A stretch of 64,000 bases of DNA from Microbacterium sp. M28 (GTDB taxonomy: Bacteria > Actinomycetota > Actinomycetes > Actinomycetales > Microbacteriaceae): contig NZ_CP107546.1 of assembly GCF_025836995.1 (NCBI RefSeq), positions 2,604,001-2,668,000 of the forward strand. Reading direction: 5' to 3'. A program made the translations under genes and the position numbers. Within the stretch, counting starts at the first letter, position 1. Each line of letters starts with the position of its first letter. Shown here one piece after another: positions 34,417 to 42,628 of this stretch. Below the pieces are notes generated by a model. The model saw nothing but the letters and a program-made list of their open reading frames with translations, searched no databases and was not told the origin of the DNA.

Positions 34417-35490
34417 ATGATGAAGACGCGTTTGACGGCGGACGATCTGGAAGCGGCGGTCCTCGGCGGAGCGATCCTGGGCGGAGGAGGAGGCGGGTTC
34501 GTCGAACGCGGTCGCGTGACCGCTCAGCTCGCCCTGCAGGCGGGCTCCCCCGAGCTCTGGTCCGTCGACGAGTTCGACGAGGACGACCTGGTCGCGACCG
34601 TCGCTCTGGTCGGAGCTCCCGCCGCGCCGAATCCGCTCGTGCAGCCGGTGCACTCGCTGCGGGCGCTCGAGCTGCTGCGCCAGGGCCTCGACGGGCGCCG
34701 CCTGGCCGCGATCCACACCAACGAGAACGGCGCCGAGACGACGATCAACGGCTGGCTGCACGCTGCGATGACAGGGCTCCCCGTCATCGATCTGGCCTGC
34801 AACGGCCGGGCGCACCCCACCAGCGTGATGGGCGCGATGGGCCTGCATCTCGTTCCCGGCTATCGGTCGGTGCAGGGATGGGCCGGCGGGCACCCAGAGA
34901 CGTACGTCGAGGGGTCGGCCACCGGCGGACTCGACGCGACGAGCGGGGTGGTGCGCCGGGCATCCGTCGAAGCAGGCGGCTGGGTCTCCGTGGCGCGCAA
35001 CCCCGTCGAGATCGGCTACGCCGCCGAGCACGGAGCCCCCGGTGCGATCAGCTTCGCGATCGATCTCGGTCGTCGCTTCCTCGACGGCGGGATCGAGGCC
35101 GTCGCCGAGGCGCTGGGCGGCACCATCGTCGCCAGCGGCGCGGTGGCCGTGTTCGACTGCGAGCAGCGCGAGGGCCTCGATGTCGGACGCGTCGTGCTCG
35201 ACGACGCGAACGCGACCGAGCTGCGCTTCGTCAACGAGTACATGACGGCGGATCTCGACGGTCAGCGCCTCGGGACGTTCCCCGATCTGATCTCGACGTT
35301 CGACGAGACCGGTGCTCCGCTGCCGTCCGCGAAGGTGACGGTGGGTCAGCGGGTGAGCGTGCTGGTCGCCCCGGCATCGCGCCTTCCGCTGGCAGCGACC
35401 ATGTGGATGCCGGAGCTGTATGCCCCGCTCGAGGATCTGCTCGGGTTCGGGTTCGCGCCGCAGCCGGAGGTCGCCGGCATCCTCGCGTAG
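34417..35490 (+). CDS. DUF917 family protein (S-methyl-thiohydantoin desulfurase-like)
   Basis: 357 residues. The opening LTADDLEAAVLGGAILGGGGGG with a Gly-run is the DUF917 hallmark; IHTNENGAETTINGWLHAA, GRAHPTSVMGAMGLH and SGAVAVFDCEQREGLDVG also match. To my knowledge this family (PF06032) was renamed after an S-methyl-thiohydantoin desulfurase in thiohistidine/ergothioneine-type catabolism; other members may use hydantoin-like ligands. It follows the OPT gene by 22 bases. With AroM and the OPT transporter it implies uptake and breakdown of a hydantoin, thiohydantoin or modified peptide; the substrate here is inferred, not shown. Confidence 0.85.
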   Translation: MMKTRLTADDLEAAVLGGAILGGGGGGFVERGRVTAQLALQAGSPELWSVDEFDEDDLVATVALVGAPAAPNPLVQPVHSLRALELLRQGLDGRRLAAIHTNENGAETTINGWLHAAMTGLPVIDLACNGRAHPTSVMGAMGLHLVPGYRSVQGWAGGHPETYVEGSATGGLDATSGVVRRASVEAGGWVSVARNPVEIGYAAEHGAPGAISFAIDLGRRFLDGGIEAVAEALGGTIVASGAVAVFDCEQREGLDVGRVVLDDANATELRFVNEYMTADLDGQRLGTFPDLISTFDETGAPLPSAKVTVGQRVSVLVAPASRLPLAATMWMPELYAPLEDLLGFGFAPQPEVAGILA

Positions 35491-35492
35491 CG

Positions 35493-35876
35493 TCAGGCCG
35501 ACAGCACCGAGAGGATGTTGCCTGCAGGGTCGGTGAACCAGGCGATGTCCGGCCCCTGCCCTGCGGCCTTCCCGCGCACGATCCCCTTCTCGTCCTGCGG
35601 CATGCCGTCGTAGCGCTGCATCGTGACGCCCTTGGCGACGAGCTCGTCCACGACAGCGTCGATGTCGTCGACGGGGAAGTTGAGCACCGTGAACGTGGCA
35701 GGTCGGTGATCGTCCTTCGGGTAGATCAGCACGGCGCCGCCCTTCGGCAACTGCACCGAGATCAGTCCCCCGCCCGCCTCTTCGACGGCGAGGCCGAGCA
35801 CGCCCTCGTAGAAGGCGCGCGAGGCAGCCAGGTCATCGGAGGACATGCCGCTGAACGCGTCGGAGTTCTCGAACAT
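35493..35876 (-). CDS. VOC family (glyoxalase-like) protein
   Basis: 127 residues. Two half-domains: SDAFSGMSSDDLAASRAFYEGVLGLAVEE and FTVLNFPVDDIDAVVDELVAKGV, ending AWFTDPAGNILSVLS. The metal-ligand His of glyoxalase I-type enzymes is not evident at the first position, so it may be a binding or resistance-type member rather than an enzyme. GGAG six bases before ATG. It ends two bases from the DUF917 stop, convergent. Confidence 0.83.
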   Translation of the reverse strand: MFENSDAFSGMSSDDLAASRAFYEGVLGLAVEEAGGGLISVQLPKGGAVLIYPKDDHRPATFTVLNFPVDDIDAVVDELVAKGVTMQRYDGMPQDEKGIVRGKAAGQGPDIAWFTDPAGNILSVLSA

Positions 35877-35935
35877 CGCTGCTCCTTCGGTGGGTCTGAC
35901 CCCACCTTTGCACCGGGCGAGGCCCGGGGCAAGGG

Positions 35936-37339
35936 TCAGCGCAGAGCGTGCTCCTCGATGAAGGCGCGGAGCACCTGCGCGTCGTCTGGCAGCTCGGTCA
36001 CGTGCTGCGGTGCGTCGAGCATCGCCTGCAGCTCGGGCGAGTACTCGAGCTGCACGCCGATGGCCTCGAGGATCGTCTCGGCGAACTTCTGCGGCTTGGC
36101 CGTCTCGAGGACGAGCATCGGCACGCCGGACTCCACGTTCTCGCGGGCCACCTTCACGCCGTCGGCGGTGTGCGGATCGATGATGTCGCCCGACGCCTCG
36201 TAGACGCTCCGAATGGTCTCGAGCCGATCCGCATGCGTCGAGGTACCGCTGACGATGCCGAACTCCTCCGCGAAGCGCGCCTGGTCGGCGGAGAAGTCGA
36301 AGAAACCCTGCTCGTCCAGCTCGCGCCAGGCGCCGAGGACGCGGGAGGCGTCGCGCTCGACCAGCTCGAAGATGAACCGTTCGAGGTTGGAGGCCTTCGA
36401 GATGTCCATCGACGGGCTCGAGGTCGCGAGCGTCTGGGCGGCGCTGCGAGGCCGGTAGATGCCGGTGCGGAAGAACTCGTCGAGCACGTTGTTCTCGTTG
36501 GCCGCGAGGACGAGGCGGCGGATGGGCAGCCCCATCTGCTTCGCGAAGAACCCGGACAGGATGTTGCCGAAGTTCCCCGACGGCACGGTGAAGCTGAGCT
36601 CGGTCCAGCCACCGGCATCCGTGGCGCGCAGCCAGGCCCAGAAGTAGTACACGACCTGAGCGGTGATGCGGGCGAGGTTGATCGAGTTGACGGCGCCGAG
36701 GTGCTGGGCGCGCTTGAAGTCGAGATCCCCGGCGAGCGCCTTGACGAGGTTCTGGCAGTCGTCGAAGACGCCGTCGACGGTGATGTTGTGGACGTTCGCG
36801 TCGTCGAGGGAGAACATCTGGGCGCGCTGGAACGCGCTCATCCGTCCCTGCGGGGACAGCATGAAGACGGAGATGCGCTCCTTGCCGCGGAGGGCGTGCT
36901 CAGCGGCGGAGCCGGTGTCCCCCGAGGTGGCGCCGAGGATGTTGAGCACCGAGCCCTTGCGCTCCAGCGCGTACTCGACGACCTGGCCGAGAAACTGCAT
37001 CGCCATGTCCTTGAACGCCAGGGTCGGCCCCTCGGAGAGCCCGACCAGCGTCAGGTCGTCGTCGATGCGGCGCAGCGGCACGACCTCGCCGGGGAAGTCG
37101 GCGTAGGCGGCGGCCGTCATGCGCGCCAGGTCCTCACGCGGGATGTCGGTGGCGAACAGACCCAGCACCTCGGTGGCGAGCTGCGGGTACGTCAGCGCAC
37201 GCCAGCGCTCGAGCGTCTCGCCGTCGACCGTCGGCATCGTCTCCGGAACGGCCAGGCCGCCGTCGGGCGCGAGGCCCTCGAGCAGGGTCTCGCAGTACGG
37301 CAGCGGCTGCATGCCGCCTCGGGTGGAGATGTACTGCAC
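35936..37339 (-). CDS. thrC: threonine synthase
   Basis: Last step of threonine synthesis: O-phosphohomoserine to threonine, with PLP. 467 residues of the fungal/gamma-type ThrC. N-terminal YISTRGGMQPLPYCETLLEGLAPDGGLAVPE is characteristic; PLP lysine in LAFKDMAMQF; phosphate loop GATSGDTGSAAEHAL; SGNFGNILSGFFAKQMGLP. GTG at 37339 follows GGAG by five bases; longer starts have no similarity to ThrC. No hom or thrB gene is adjacent. Confidence 0.93.
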   Translation of the reverse strand: MQYISTRGGMQPLPYCETLLEGLAPDGGLAVPETMPTVDGETLERWRALTYPQLATEVLGLFATDIPREDLARMTAAAYADFPGEVVPLRRIDDDLTLVGLSEGPTLAFKDMAMQFLGQVVEYALERKGSVLNILGATSGDTGSAAEHALRGKERISVFMLSPQGRMSAFQRAQMFSLDDANVHNITVDGVFDDCQNLVKALAGDLDFKRAQHLGAVNSINLARITAQVVYYFWAWLRATDAGGWTELSFTVPSGNFGNILSGFFAKQMGLPIRRLVLAANENNVLDEFFRTGIYRPRSAAQTLATSSPSMDISKASNLERFIFELVERDASRVLGAWRELDEQGFFDFSADQARFAEEFGIVSGTSTHADRLETIRSVYEASGDIIDPHTADGVKVARENVESGVPMLVLETAKPQKFAETILEAIGVQLEYSPELQAMLDAPQHVTELPDDAQVLRAFIEEHALR

Positions 37340-37431
37340 GTCGGCTCCTCGGTCTGGATTCGGCACGGGTCTCCATTCTCGCAGGTGCACGGAGCGGATG
37401 ACGCGGGGCGTCAGAACAGGCTCGCCTCGAC

Positions 37432-38163
37432 CTAGAGCACGTCGGCGATCGCCGCGAAGGTCCGGTCCGGGTCTTCGAGGTGCATGTCGTGGTGGATGTC
37501 GGAGAAGCTCCGGACCCCCCACCCCTCGCGTTCGAGAGCAGTTGCCATCGAATCAGGCAGCACGGCCGGCGAGTCGTCCGAGAGAACGATGGTCGATGGC
37601 ACCTCCGGCGGGGCGATGGGGATCGGATGAAAGGCAACCTCGCGGAAGACGTCCGTGGCCATCTTGGCGTCGAACTGCTGGCGGCTCTGCGCTAAGAGTT
37701 CATGGATGCTCGGATCGTACGCCGCGCGCTGCACTGAGCTCCGGCGGGCCTGGATCAGGCCCATCACGCCCAGCGAAAGAGGCGGGACCGCCCAGAACGC
37801 GCGCCCGGCGAAGCCCGTGGTCGGAAGGGAGAGCCCGAAACCTGGATCGAGGTAGATCGCATGCTCGGGCTGTAGATGTCCGACAGCTCGCACCAGCACC
37901 GAGCCCCCGAGCGAATGCCCGACGACACTGTGCAGCCCACGTGGGAGCGTCTCCGCAACGTCGGCCGCGAGGTCGTCGAGCAAATACGACGACGCGCGTT
38001 CGCTCTCTCCGTGCCCGCGCAGGTCGACTGTGGTCACGGTGTAGCCGCCTGCATCGTGCATGCGCTCGACGAACGGCTGCCACGTGGCCCCGGATGCACC
38101 GAGTCCGTGAATCAGTCCGACATGGAGAGGGCCGGAACCCGTGGTGCTCGTATGGAGTCGCAT
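37432..38163 (-). CDS. alpha/beta hydrolase
   Basis: 243 residues. LIHGLGASGATWQPF (oxyanion HG), nucleophile GHSLGGSVLVRA, and a late catalytic His in SDIHHDMHLEDP. A charged lid region lies at ~120-190. It resembles esterase/haloperoxidase-like hydrolases; substrate unknown. Three nearby ATG codons compete (38187, 38169, 38163); none has a convincing ribosome binding site, so the one starting the first strand, MRLHTSTTG, was used. Confidence 0.82.
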   Translation of the reverse strand: MRLHTSTTGSGPLHVGLIHGLGASGATWQPFVERMHDAGGYTVTTVDLRGHGESERASSYLLDDLAADVAETLPRGLHSVVGHSLGGSVLVRAVGHLQPEHAIYLDPGFGLSLPTTGFAGRAFWAVPPLSLGVMGLIQARRSSVQRAAYDPSIHELLAQSRQQFDAKMATDVFREVAFHPIPIAPPEVPSTIVLSDDSPAVLPDSMATALEREGWGVRSFSDIHHDMHLEDPDRTFAAIADVL

Positions 38164-38214
38164 CTGCATATTCTGCAGGATGCGCACACGGCCGGAATGC
38201 CCGTCCCGCGCGGG

Positions 38215-39690
38215 CTACAGCCCCTGCCCTGCTTCCCACAGCCGCTCGGTCTGGCCGGCGAGGAGGGCGTCGAGAGAGCCGGCCTGTGCATCGGTGAGCG
38301 AAGCCACGTAGTCGATGATCCCTCGACCGCGGGCGAGCCGGCGCCGGTCGGCATCCGTTTCCGAACCGCCCGACCGACGATGGTCCTCCGCTGCGAGCTC
38401 GACGAGGTCGATCAGTCGACGCGGTGCGCGACGGGCGTCGCGGGGGTCGTCGAGCCATGCGGCGAAGCCGTCGACGAGCCGTTCCAGCACGCTGGCCTGC
38501 CCGCGCTGGTAGACCGTGAGGTCCGGTCGCTCGAGGATGAATCGCTGGTGCAGGAACTTCAGCACCGCGACCTCGTGCCAGGCGCGAGGATCGAGGCTGA
38601 CGTGCCCGGAGCGGATGTCGGGATGCCTGTGCACCTCGACCGACGATTGAAGCCGCGCGATCCACGCCGTCGTGAACCCGGCCAGCGCTCGTTCGTTCGA
38701 CAGCGAGCCGTCGAACGGTTCAGCGAGCAGCCCTTCGATCACCTCCGTCTTGACCCGGGCGACCGCCTCGCTGAAGGCATCCGCGTCGGCGATCCAGGCA
38801 TCCTTGCTCTGCAGCCGACGCCAGAGCAGCTCAAGCGAGTGCCCCGGAGTCCGACTGCCGGCCGAAAGCGCGTCGTCATCGAGGGTGCGGAGGCGGGAGA
38901 GATCGCGATGCCAGTTGCGGAACTCCGCCGACAGGGTCGCCGCGTTCAGCAGCCCGGCACGGTAGAAGTCGTCGAGGTCGTGCAGCGAGTACGCGATGTC
39001 GTCGGAGATGTCCATGATCGAGCACTCGACGGTCTGCTGCCCGCGTTCGATCAGGGGGTAGGCGGAGAGCGCCTCCCTGGCGTCGGGTTCGTCGATCGCG
39101 TAGAAGTTGAACTTGCTCGCGCCGCCGCGGCTGGGTCCGCCCTGGCCACGCAGCCACGGGTACTTCAGCACAGCCGCGCGCACGGCCGCGGTGAGGTTGA
39201 GTCCGACGCCCGGCCGGTCGTGCTCATCGAGACGGGAGATGATGCGGAACGTCTGCGCATTCCCCTCGAACCCCTCCGCCAGGCCGAAGCGGTGGCGCGC
39301 AAGGCGATCCAGGGTCTGCTCACCGAGGTGGCCGAACGGCGGATGCCCGAGGTCGTGCGCAGCGGCGGCCGCCTGCACGACGACGGGATGCGCACCGCCG
39401 AGCTCCTGCACGACGCGACCGGCGTCATCCGCGCGCGTGGACAGGTGGCTCGCGATCGCCCGCGCGATGGCGGCGACCTTGATCGAGTGCGTGAGCCGGT
39501 TGTGCACCGCGAGCCCGGCGCCCGTCTGCGAGATCACCTGGGTCACGGCCGAGAGTCGCGAGTAGTACGGCGAGAACCGGATGCGCTCGACATCGACGCG
39601 GAAGTTCGGGTGGCCCTCGGTCAGCTGGAACGCGTCGAGCGTCTCAGCGACCCGGCGCTGCTGGCGGGGATCATCCGTCGTCTGCGGCAT
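38215..39690 (-). CDS. deoxyguanosinetriphosphate triphosphohydrolase-like HD protein
   Basis: 491 residues. dNTP triphosphohydrolase family enzyme that removes triphosphate from deoxynucleotides. HD signature: NRLTHSIKVAAIARAIA (His), AAAAHDLGHPPFGHLGE (HD), and a later Asp in MDISDDIAYSLHDLDDF. RIRFSPYYSRLSAVTQV is the family N-terminus (RxxxSxxFxRL). CACACT lies six bases before ATG (39697-39702, complement), suggesting a leaderless mRNA. No partner gene is needed. Confidence 0.9.
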   Translation of the reverse strand: MPQTTDDPRQQRRVAETLDAFQLTEGHPNFRVDVERIRFSPYYSRLSAVTQVISQTGAGLAVHNRLTHSIKVAAIARAIASHLSTRADDAGRVVQELGGAHPVVVQAAAAAHDLGHPPFGHLGEQTLDRLARHRFGLAEGFEGNAQTFRIISRLDEHDRPGVGLNLTAAVRAAVLKYPWLRGQGGPSRGGASKFNFYAIDEPDAREALSAYPLIERGQQTVECSIMDISDDIAYSLHDLDDFYRAGLLNAATLSAEFRNWHRDLSRLRTLDDDALSAGSRTPGHSLELLWRRLQSKDAWIADADAFSEAVARVKTEVIEGLLAEPFDGSLSNERALAGFTTAWIARLQSSVEVHRHPDIRSGHVSLDPRAWHEVAVLKFLHQRFILERPDLTVYQRGQASVLERLVDGFAAWLDDPRDARRAPRRLIDLVELAAEDHRRSGGSETDADRRRLARGRGIIDYVASLTDAQAGSLDALLAGQTERLWEAGQGL

Positions 39691-39810
39691 AGGCCCAGTG
39701 TGGCATGCGACGGAACCGGGGTCAGAGCGCCCTGTCCGCCACACGGTCTCGGGGCTCAGAGCCTGCACCGCACTCGCCTCCGCACGCGGCATCCAAGGCC
39801 CCATCGGATC

Positions 39811-40386
39811 TCACACATCCGCGACATGCATCCGGCCGCCCTGTCTGCCGTAGATGGAGATGACTTCGGCGGGGATGTCGACGTGTGCGTTGCCGATCCA
39901 GTGCGGAACGCTCGTATCGAACTCGGTCGCCTCCCCGGCGGACAGCTCGGTCACACGGTCCGGGAGCATCAGTCGGATGCTTCCGGCGAGGACGAACAGC
40001 CACTCCCGGCCCTGGTGCGAACGGAACGTCGCCGGCGGCAGTGCCGCGGCAGCCGGATAGATCACCTTGAACGCCTGAAGCTCACCACGGTTGATCCCGA
40101 GCGGCACGAAGGTCAGGCCGTCCCTGCGGACCGGACGCAGATGCACCCGGGGATCCCCGTGGGACGGTGCCGCGACCAGCTCGTCGAGCGGGAGTCCGTG
40201 GACGCGCGCGAGCGGCAGCAACTGCTCCAGCGTCGGGCGGACCTGCGACGTCTCGAGACGGGACAGCGTGCTGGAAGTGATGCCGGTCTGCCGCGCGAGC
40301 TCCGACAGTGTGAGCCCGAGAGCCTGCCGGAGGGCGCGCAGACGCGGTCCGACCCGCTCGAGCAGCGTCTCGTCCGGTGTCGGCAT
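39811..40386 (-). CDS. XRE-family regulator with C-terminal cupin (copy 1)
   Basis: 191 residues. Helix-turn-helix GLTLSELARQTGITSSTLSRLETSQVRPTLEQLLPLARVHG, then a cupin domain (~95-185) with FRSHQGREWLFVLAGSIRLML and EATEFDTSVPHWIGN. Clear paralogue of the protein at 45724-46320. Such regulators sense small ligands through the cupin. ATG at 40386 follows AAGGAGG by five bases. Divergent from the DinB-like gene across a perfect GATCT-N3-AGATC palindrome. Confidence 0.88.
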   Translation of the reverse strand: MPTPDETLLERVGPRLRALRQALGLTLSELARQTGITSSTLSRLETSQVRPTLEQLLPLARVHGLPLDELVAAPSHGDPRVHLRPVRRDGLTFVPLGINRGELQAFKVIYPAAAALPPATFRSHQGREWLFVLAGSIRLMLPDRVTELSAGEATEFDTSVPHWIGNAHVDIPAEVISIYGRQGGRMHVADV

Positions 40387-40403
40387 CATCGCCTCCTTCC
40401 GAG

Positions 40404-40416
40404 GATCTTGCAGATC
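40404..40416. promoter_or_regulatory. GATCTTGCAGATC palindrome between the XRE-cupin and DinB-like genes
   Basis: Perfect 5-bp arms around TGC, 17 bases upstream of the regulator gene in the 77-base divergent region. Probable autoregulatory operator controlling both genes; not verified. Confidence 0.5.
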
Positions 40417-40463
40417 TGGGACACGGCTCGCGAAGCTCACGACGTCTTCGCGATCATCAAACC

Positions 40464-40958
40464 ATGCACCAGCACGGCGCCGACTCCGGCCTGACCACGC
40501 GGCAGGATCTCGACCGCCGTCTCGACCAGCACCGCGGACTCATCCTGGGCAGCCTCGACGGACTCGCCGAGGATCCGGCCCGCGCGGTTCCGGTCCCCGG
40601 CAAACCGTCGCTCCTCGGCATCGTCCGCCACACGGCCTATGTCGAAGGGGTGTGGTTCGGCGAAGCGGTCACCGGCCGGCCCCGCGCCGAGCTGGGCCTC
40701 CCCGTCGCCACGGCGAACTCCTGGAAGACGCGCAGGACCGACACCATCGCATCCGTCACCCAGCTCTGCCAGCGGATCCATGAGCATTCCCGATCGAATC
40801 TCGCGGGCCTCGGTCTCGACGATATGGTGACCGGGCGCGGCCGGCGAACTGTTCGGAGCCTGTACACGCACGTGCTCATCGAGCTCGCGTGGAACACCGG
40901 ACAACTCGACATTCTGAGGCCCCTCGCTGATGCCGCTCAGCGCCCGGCCGAGAGCTGA
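40464..40958 (+). CDS. DinB-like (mycothiol/bacillithiol transferase-type) protein
   Basis: 164 residues, four-helix DinB/DUF664-type fold. GLTTRQDLDRRLDQHRGLILGSLDGL, SLLGIVRHTAYVEGVWFGEAV (metal His in IVRHT), and RTVRSLYTHVLIELAWNTGQLDILRPL with a second His. Actinobacterial members include mycothiol-dependent transferases, but the substrate is unknown. ATG at 40464; the open frame upstream covers the intergenic operator. Its 3' end overlaps the CPBP gene by 22 bases, convergent. Confidence 0.8.
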   Translation: MHQHGADSGLTTRQDLDRRLDQHRGLILGSLDGLAEDPARAVPVPGKPSLLGIVRHTAYVEGVWFGEAVTGRPRAELGLPVATANSWKTRRTDTIASVTQLCQRIHEHSRSNLAGLGLDDMVTGRGRRTVRSLYTHVLIELAWNTGQLDILRPLADAAQRPAES

Positions 40959-41800
40959 CCTCGACGGCGAGCCATCAGCAGGAACAGGAACGTCGCCGCT
41001 GAGCAGACCAGGACGGCGACGACGCTCCCCTCCGGGCCGAAACTGCCGCCGGAGAGCCACTCCGGCCCGCTCGTCACCGCCGTCACGAGAGAATCACGCG
41101 CCTCCGCACCCGACGTGACGGTGCCGAAGATGCCCACGGTGGCGACATTCCATCCGAAGTGCAGGCCGATGGCCAGCCACAGCGATCCGGTCGCGAGATA
41201 GGCGGCCCCCAGCATGAGGCCGGCTTCGATCGCGATCGCCACCGCACCCCAGAGGGAGGCACCGGGGTTCAGCAGGTGGACGAGCCCGAAGAGGACCGCT
41301 GACGCGCCGAGCGCGACGCCGGCACCCCACCGGCCTCGGAGGAGCCGGAACACGATCCCCCGGAAGAACACCTCCTCCGAGACGGCGATCGCGCACATCA
41401 TGCCGACGACGGCCAGCGCGCCCGCGAGCGACCCCCAGCCCGTGATCGTGTAGGCGCCGAAGACGGCGAGGATGGCGACGGTCACCGCCGACAGGGCGAC
41501 CCCGCCCGCCACTCCCAGCAGCAGGTGCCGGACGGAGCTTCCCGGCGCCAGATCCGACACCCGGCGCCGTTCGACGTGCTTTCCCGCCCAGCGGTACAGG
41601 GCGACCATCGCGACGGCCAGTGCCGGCCCGATGATGAGCGCGGGCACCGGACTGCGCATAGCCGCGGCGACGGCGTTCGTGACCAGCATCGCGATGGCGA
41701 AGCCGATGACCAGAACTGTCGTTCTCAGCCGGCCGCGCATGCGGTGCGGCGTGGTCGCGGCTGTGCTCGACCGAGGCTGATCCTGCGTGGAATTCGGCAT
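40937..41800 (-). CDS. CPBP-family (CAAX/ABI-type) intramembrane glutamic protease
   Basis: 287 residues and about eight hydrophobic helices. Motif 1 AVSEEVFFRGIVFRLLRG (EExxxR), motif 2 VLFGLVHLLNP (FxxxH) and motif 3 AIGLHFGWNVA (HxxxN) are all present, so it should be active. Bacterial members act in peptide/bacteriocin maturation or self-immunity. GGAG-containing ribosome site (aaGGAGcaggg) precedes ATG. It lies 144 bases after a two-component system on the same strand and may be its target or sensor-linked effector. Confidence 0.87.
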   Translation of the reverse strand: MPNSTQDQPRSSTAATTPHRMRGRLRTTVLVIGFAIAMLVTNAVAAAMRSPVPALIIGPALAVAMVALYRWAGKHVERRRVSDLAPGSSVRHLLLGVAGGVALSAVTVAILAVFGAYTITGWGSLAGALAVVGMMCAIAVSEEVFFRGIVFRLLRGRWGAGVALGASAVLFGLVHLLNPGASLWGAVAIAIEAGLMLGAAYLATGSLWLAIGLHFGWNVATVGIFGTVTSGAEARDSLVTAVTSGPEWLSGGSFGPEGSVVAVLVCSAATFLFLLMARRRGQLSAGR

Positions 41801-41944
41801 CCCTGCTCCTTCGTCTCTCCCCGTTCACGGGGTCGAGATCGACGCTACGGAGGCCAGGACCTGCGCGAATCACCCCGTGGTGGACAGTGCGGCTCCCCCG
41901 GCAGAGGGACACTCCTGACCCGACGCGGATGCCCGTGCACGGGG

Positions 41945-42628
41945 TCAGGGCCAGCGTGCGAGTCCGGTGCGATGCGCGAGAACGACGGCCTGGACCCGGT
42001 CGCGCAGGTCGAGCTTGGTCAGGATGCGCGACACATAGGTCTTCACGGTCTCGTGGCCGATGACGAGCCGCGCGGCGATCTCCGCGTTCGACAGTCCATC
42101 GGCGATAAGGATGAGCACTTCCCGTTCGCGGGAGGTGAGCGCTGCGAAGACCGGATCGTCCTGCGCCGCGGGTCGAAGCCGCTCGCCGTGGCGACCGATC
42201 AGCGCTCGGGTCACCGCAGGGGCGATCAGGGAATCCCCCGCCGCGATCGTCCGGATCGCCGCTGTCAGCTCTGCGGGCCTCGCGTCCTTCAGGAGGAAGC
42301 CGCTCGCTCCGGCTCGCAGCGCGTCGTACACGAGACCGTCCAGGGAGAACGTCGTCACCACGAGCACGCGCACCGCATCGAGGACATCGGGACCTGCGAC
42401 CCTTCGCGTCGCCTCGATGCCGTCGAGGATCGGCATCCGCACGTCCATCACGACGACATCCGGACGTTCGCGTCGCGCGACGCGCACGGCCTCCTCTCCG
42501 TCCGCGGCCTCGCCGACGACCACGAGGTCGGGCTGGGCATCGATGATGGTGACGAATCCCGTGCGCACGAGCTCCTGGTCGTCGCAGACGACGACGCGGA
42601 TGGGTACCTGGTTCGATTCCACGCTCAT
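41945..42628 (-). CDS. LuxR/NarL-type response regulator
   Basis: 227 residues. Receiver domain: VVVCDDQELVRTG, phosphoacceptor Asp in DVVVMDVRMPILDGIEA, VLVVTTFSLD (switch Thr) and FLLKDA (Lys). C-terminal LuxR HTH LTSREREVLILIADGLSNAEIAARLVIGHETVKTYVSRILTKL. ATG overlaps the histidine kinase stop by four bases (ATGA), so it is coupled to its kinase. Targets unknown; the CPBP gene downstream is the nearest candidate. Confidence 0.93.
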   Translation of the reverse strand: MSVESNQVPIRVVVCDDQELVRTGFVTIIDAQPDLVVVGEAADGEEAVRVARRERPDVVVMDVRMPILDGIEATRRVAGPDVLDAVRVLVVTTFSLDGLVYDALRAGASGFLLKDARPAELTAAIRTIAAGDSLIAPAVTRALIGRHGERLRPAAQDDPVFAALTSREREVLILIADGLSNAEIAARLVIGHETVKTYVSRILTKLDLRDRVQAVVLAHRTGLARWP

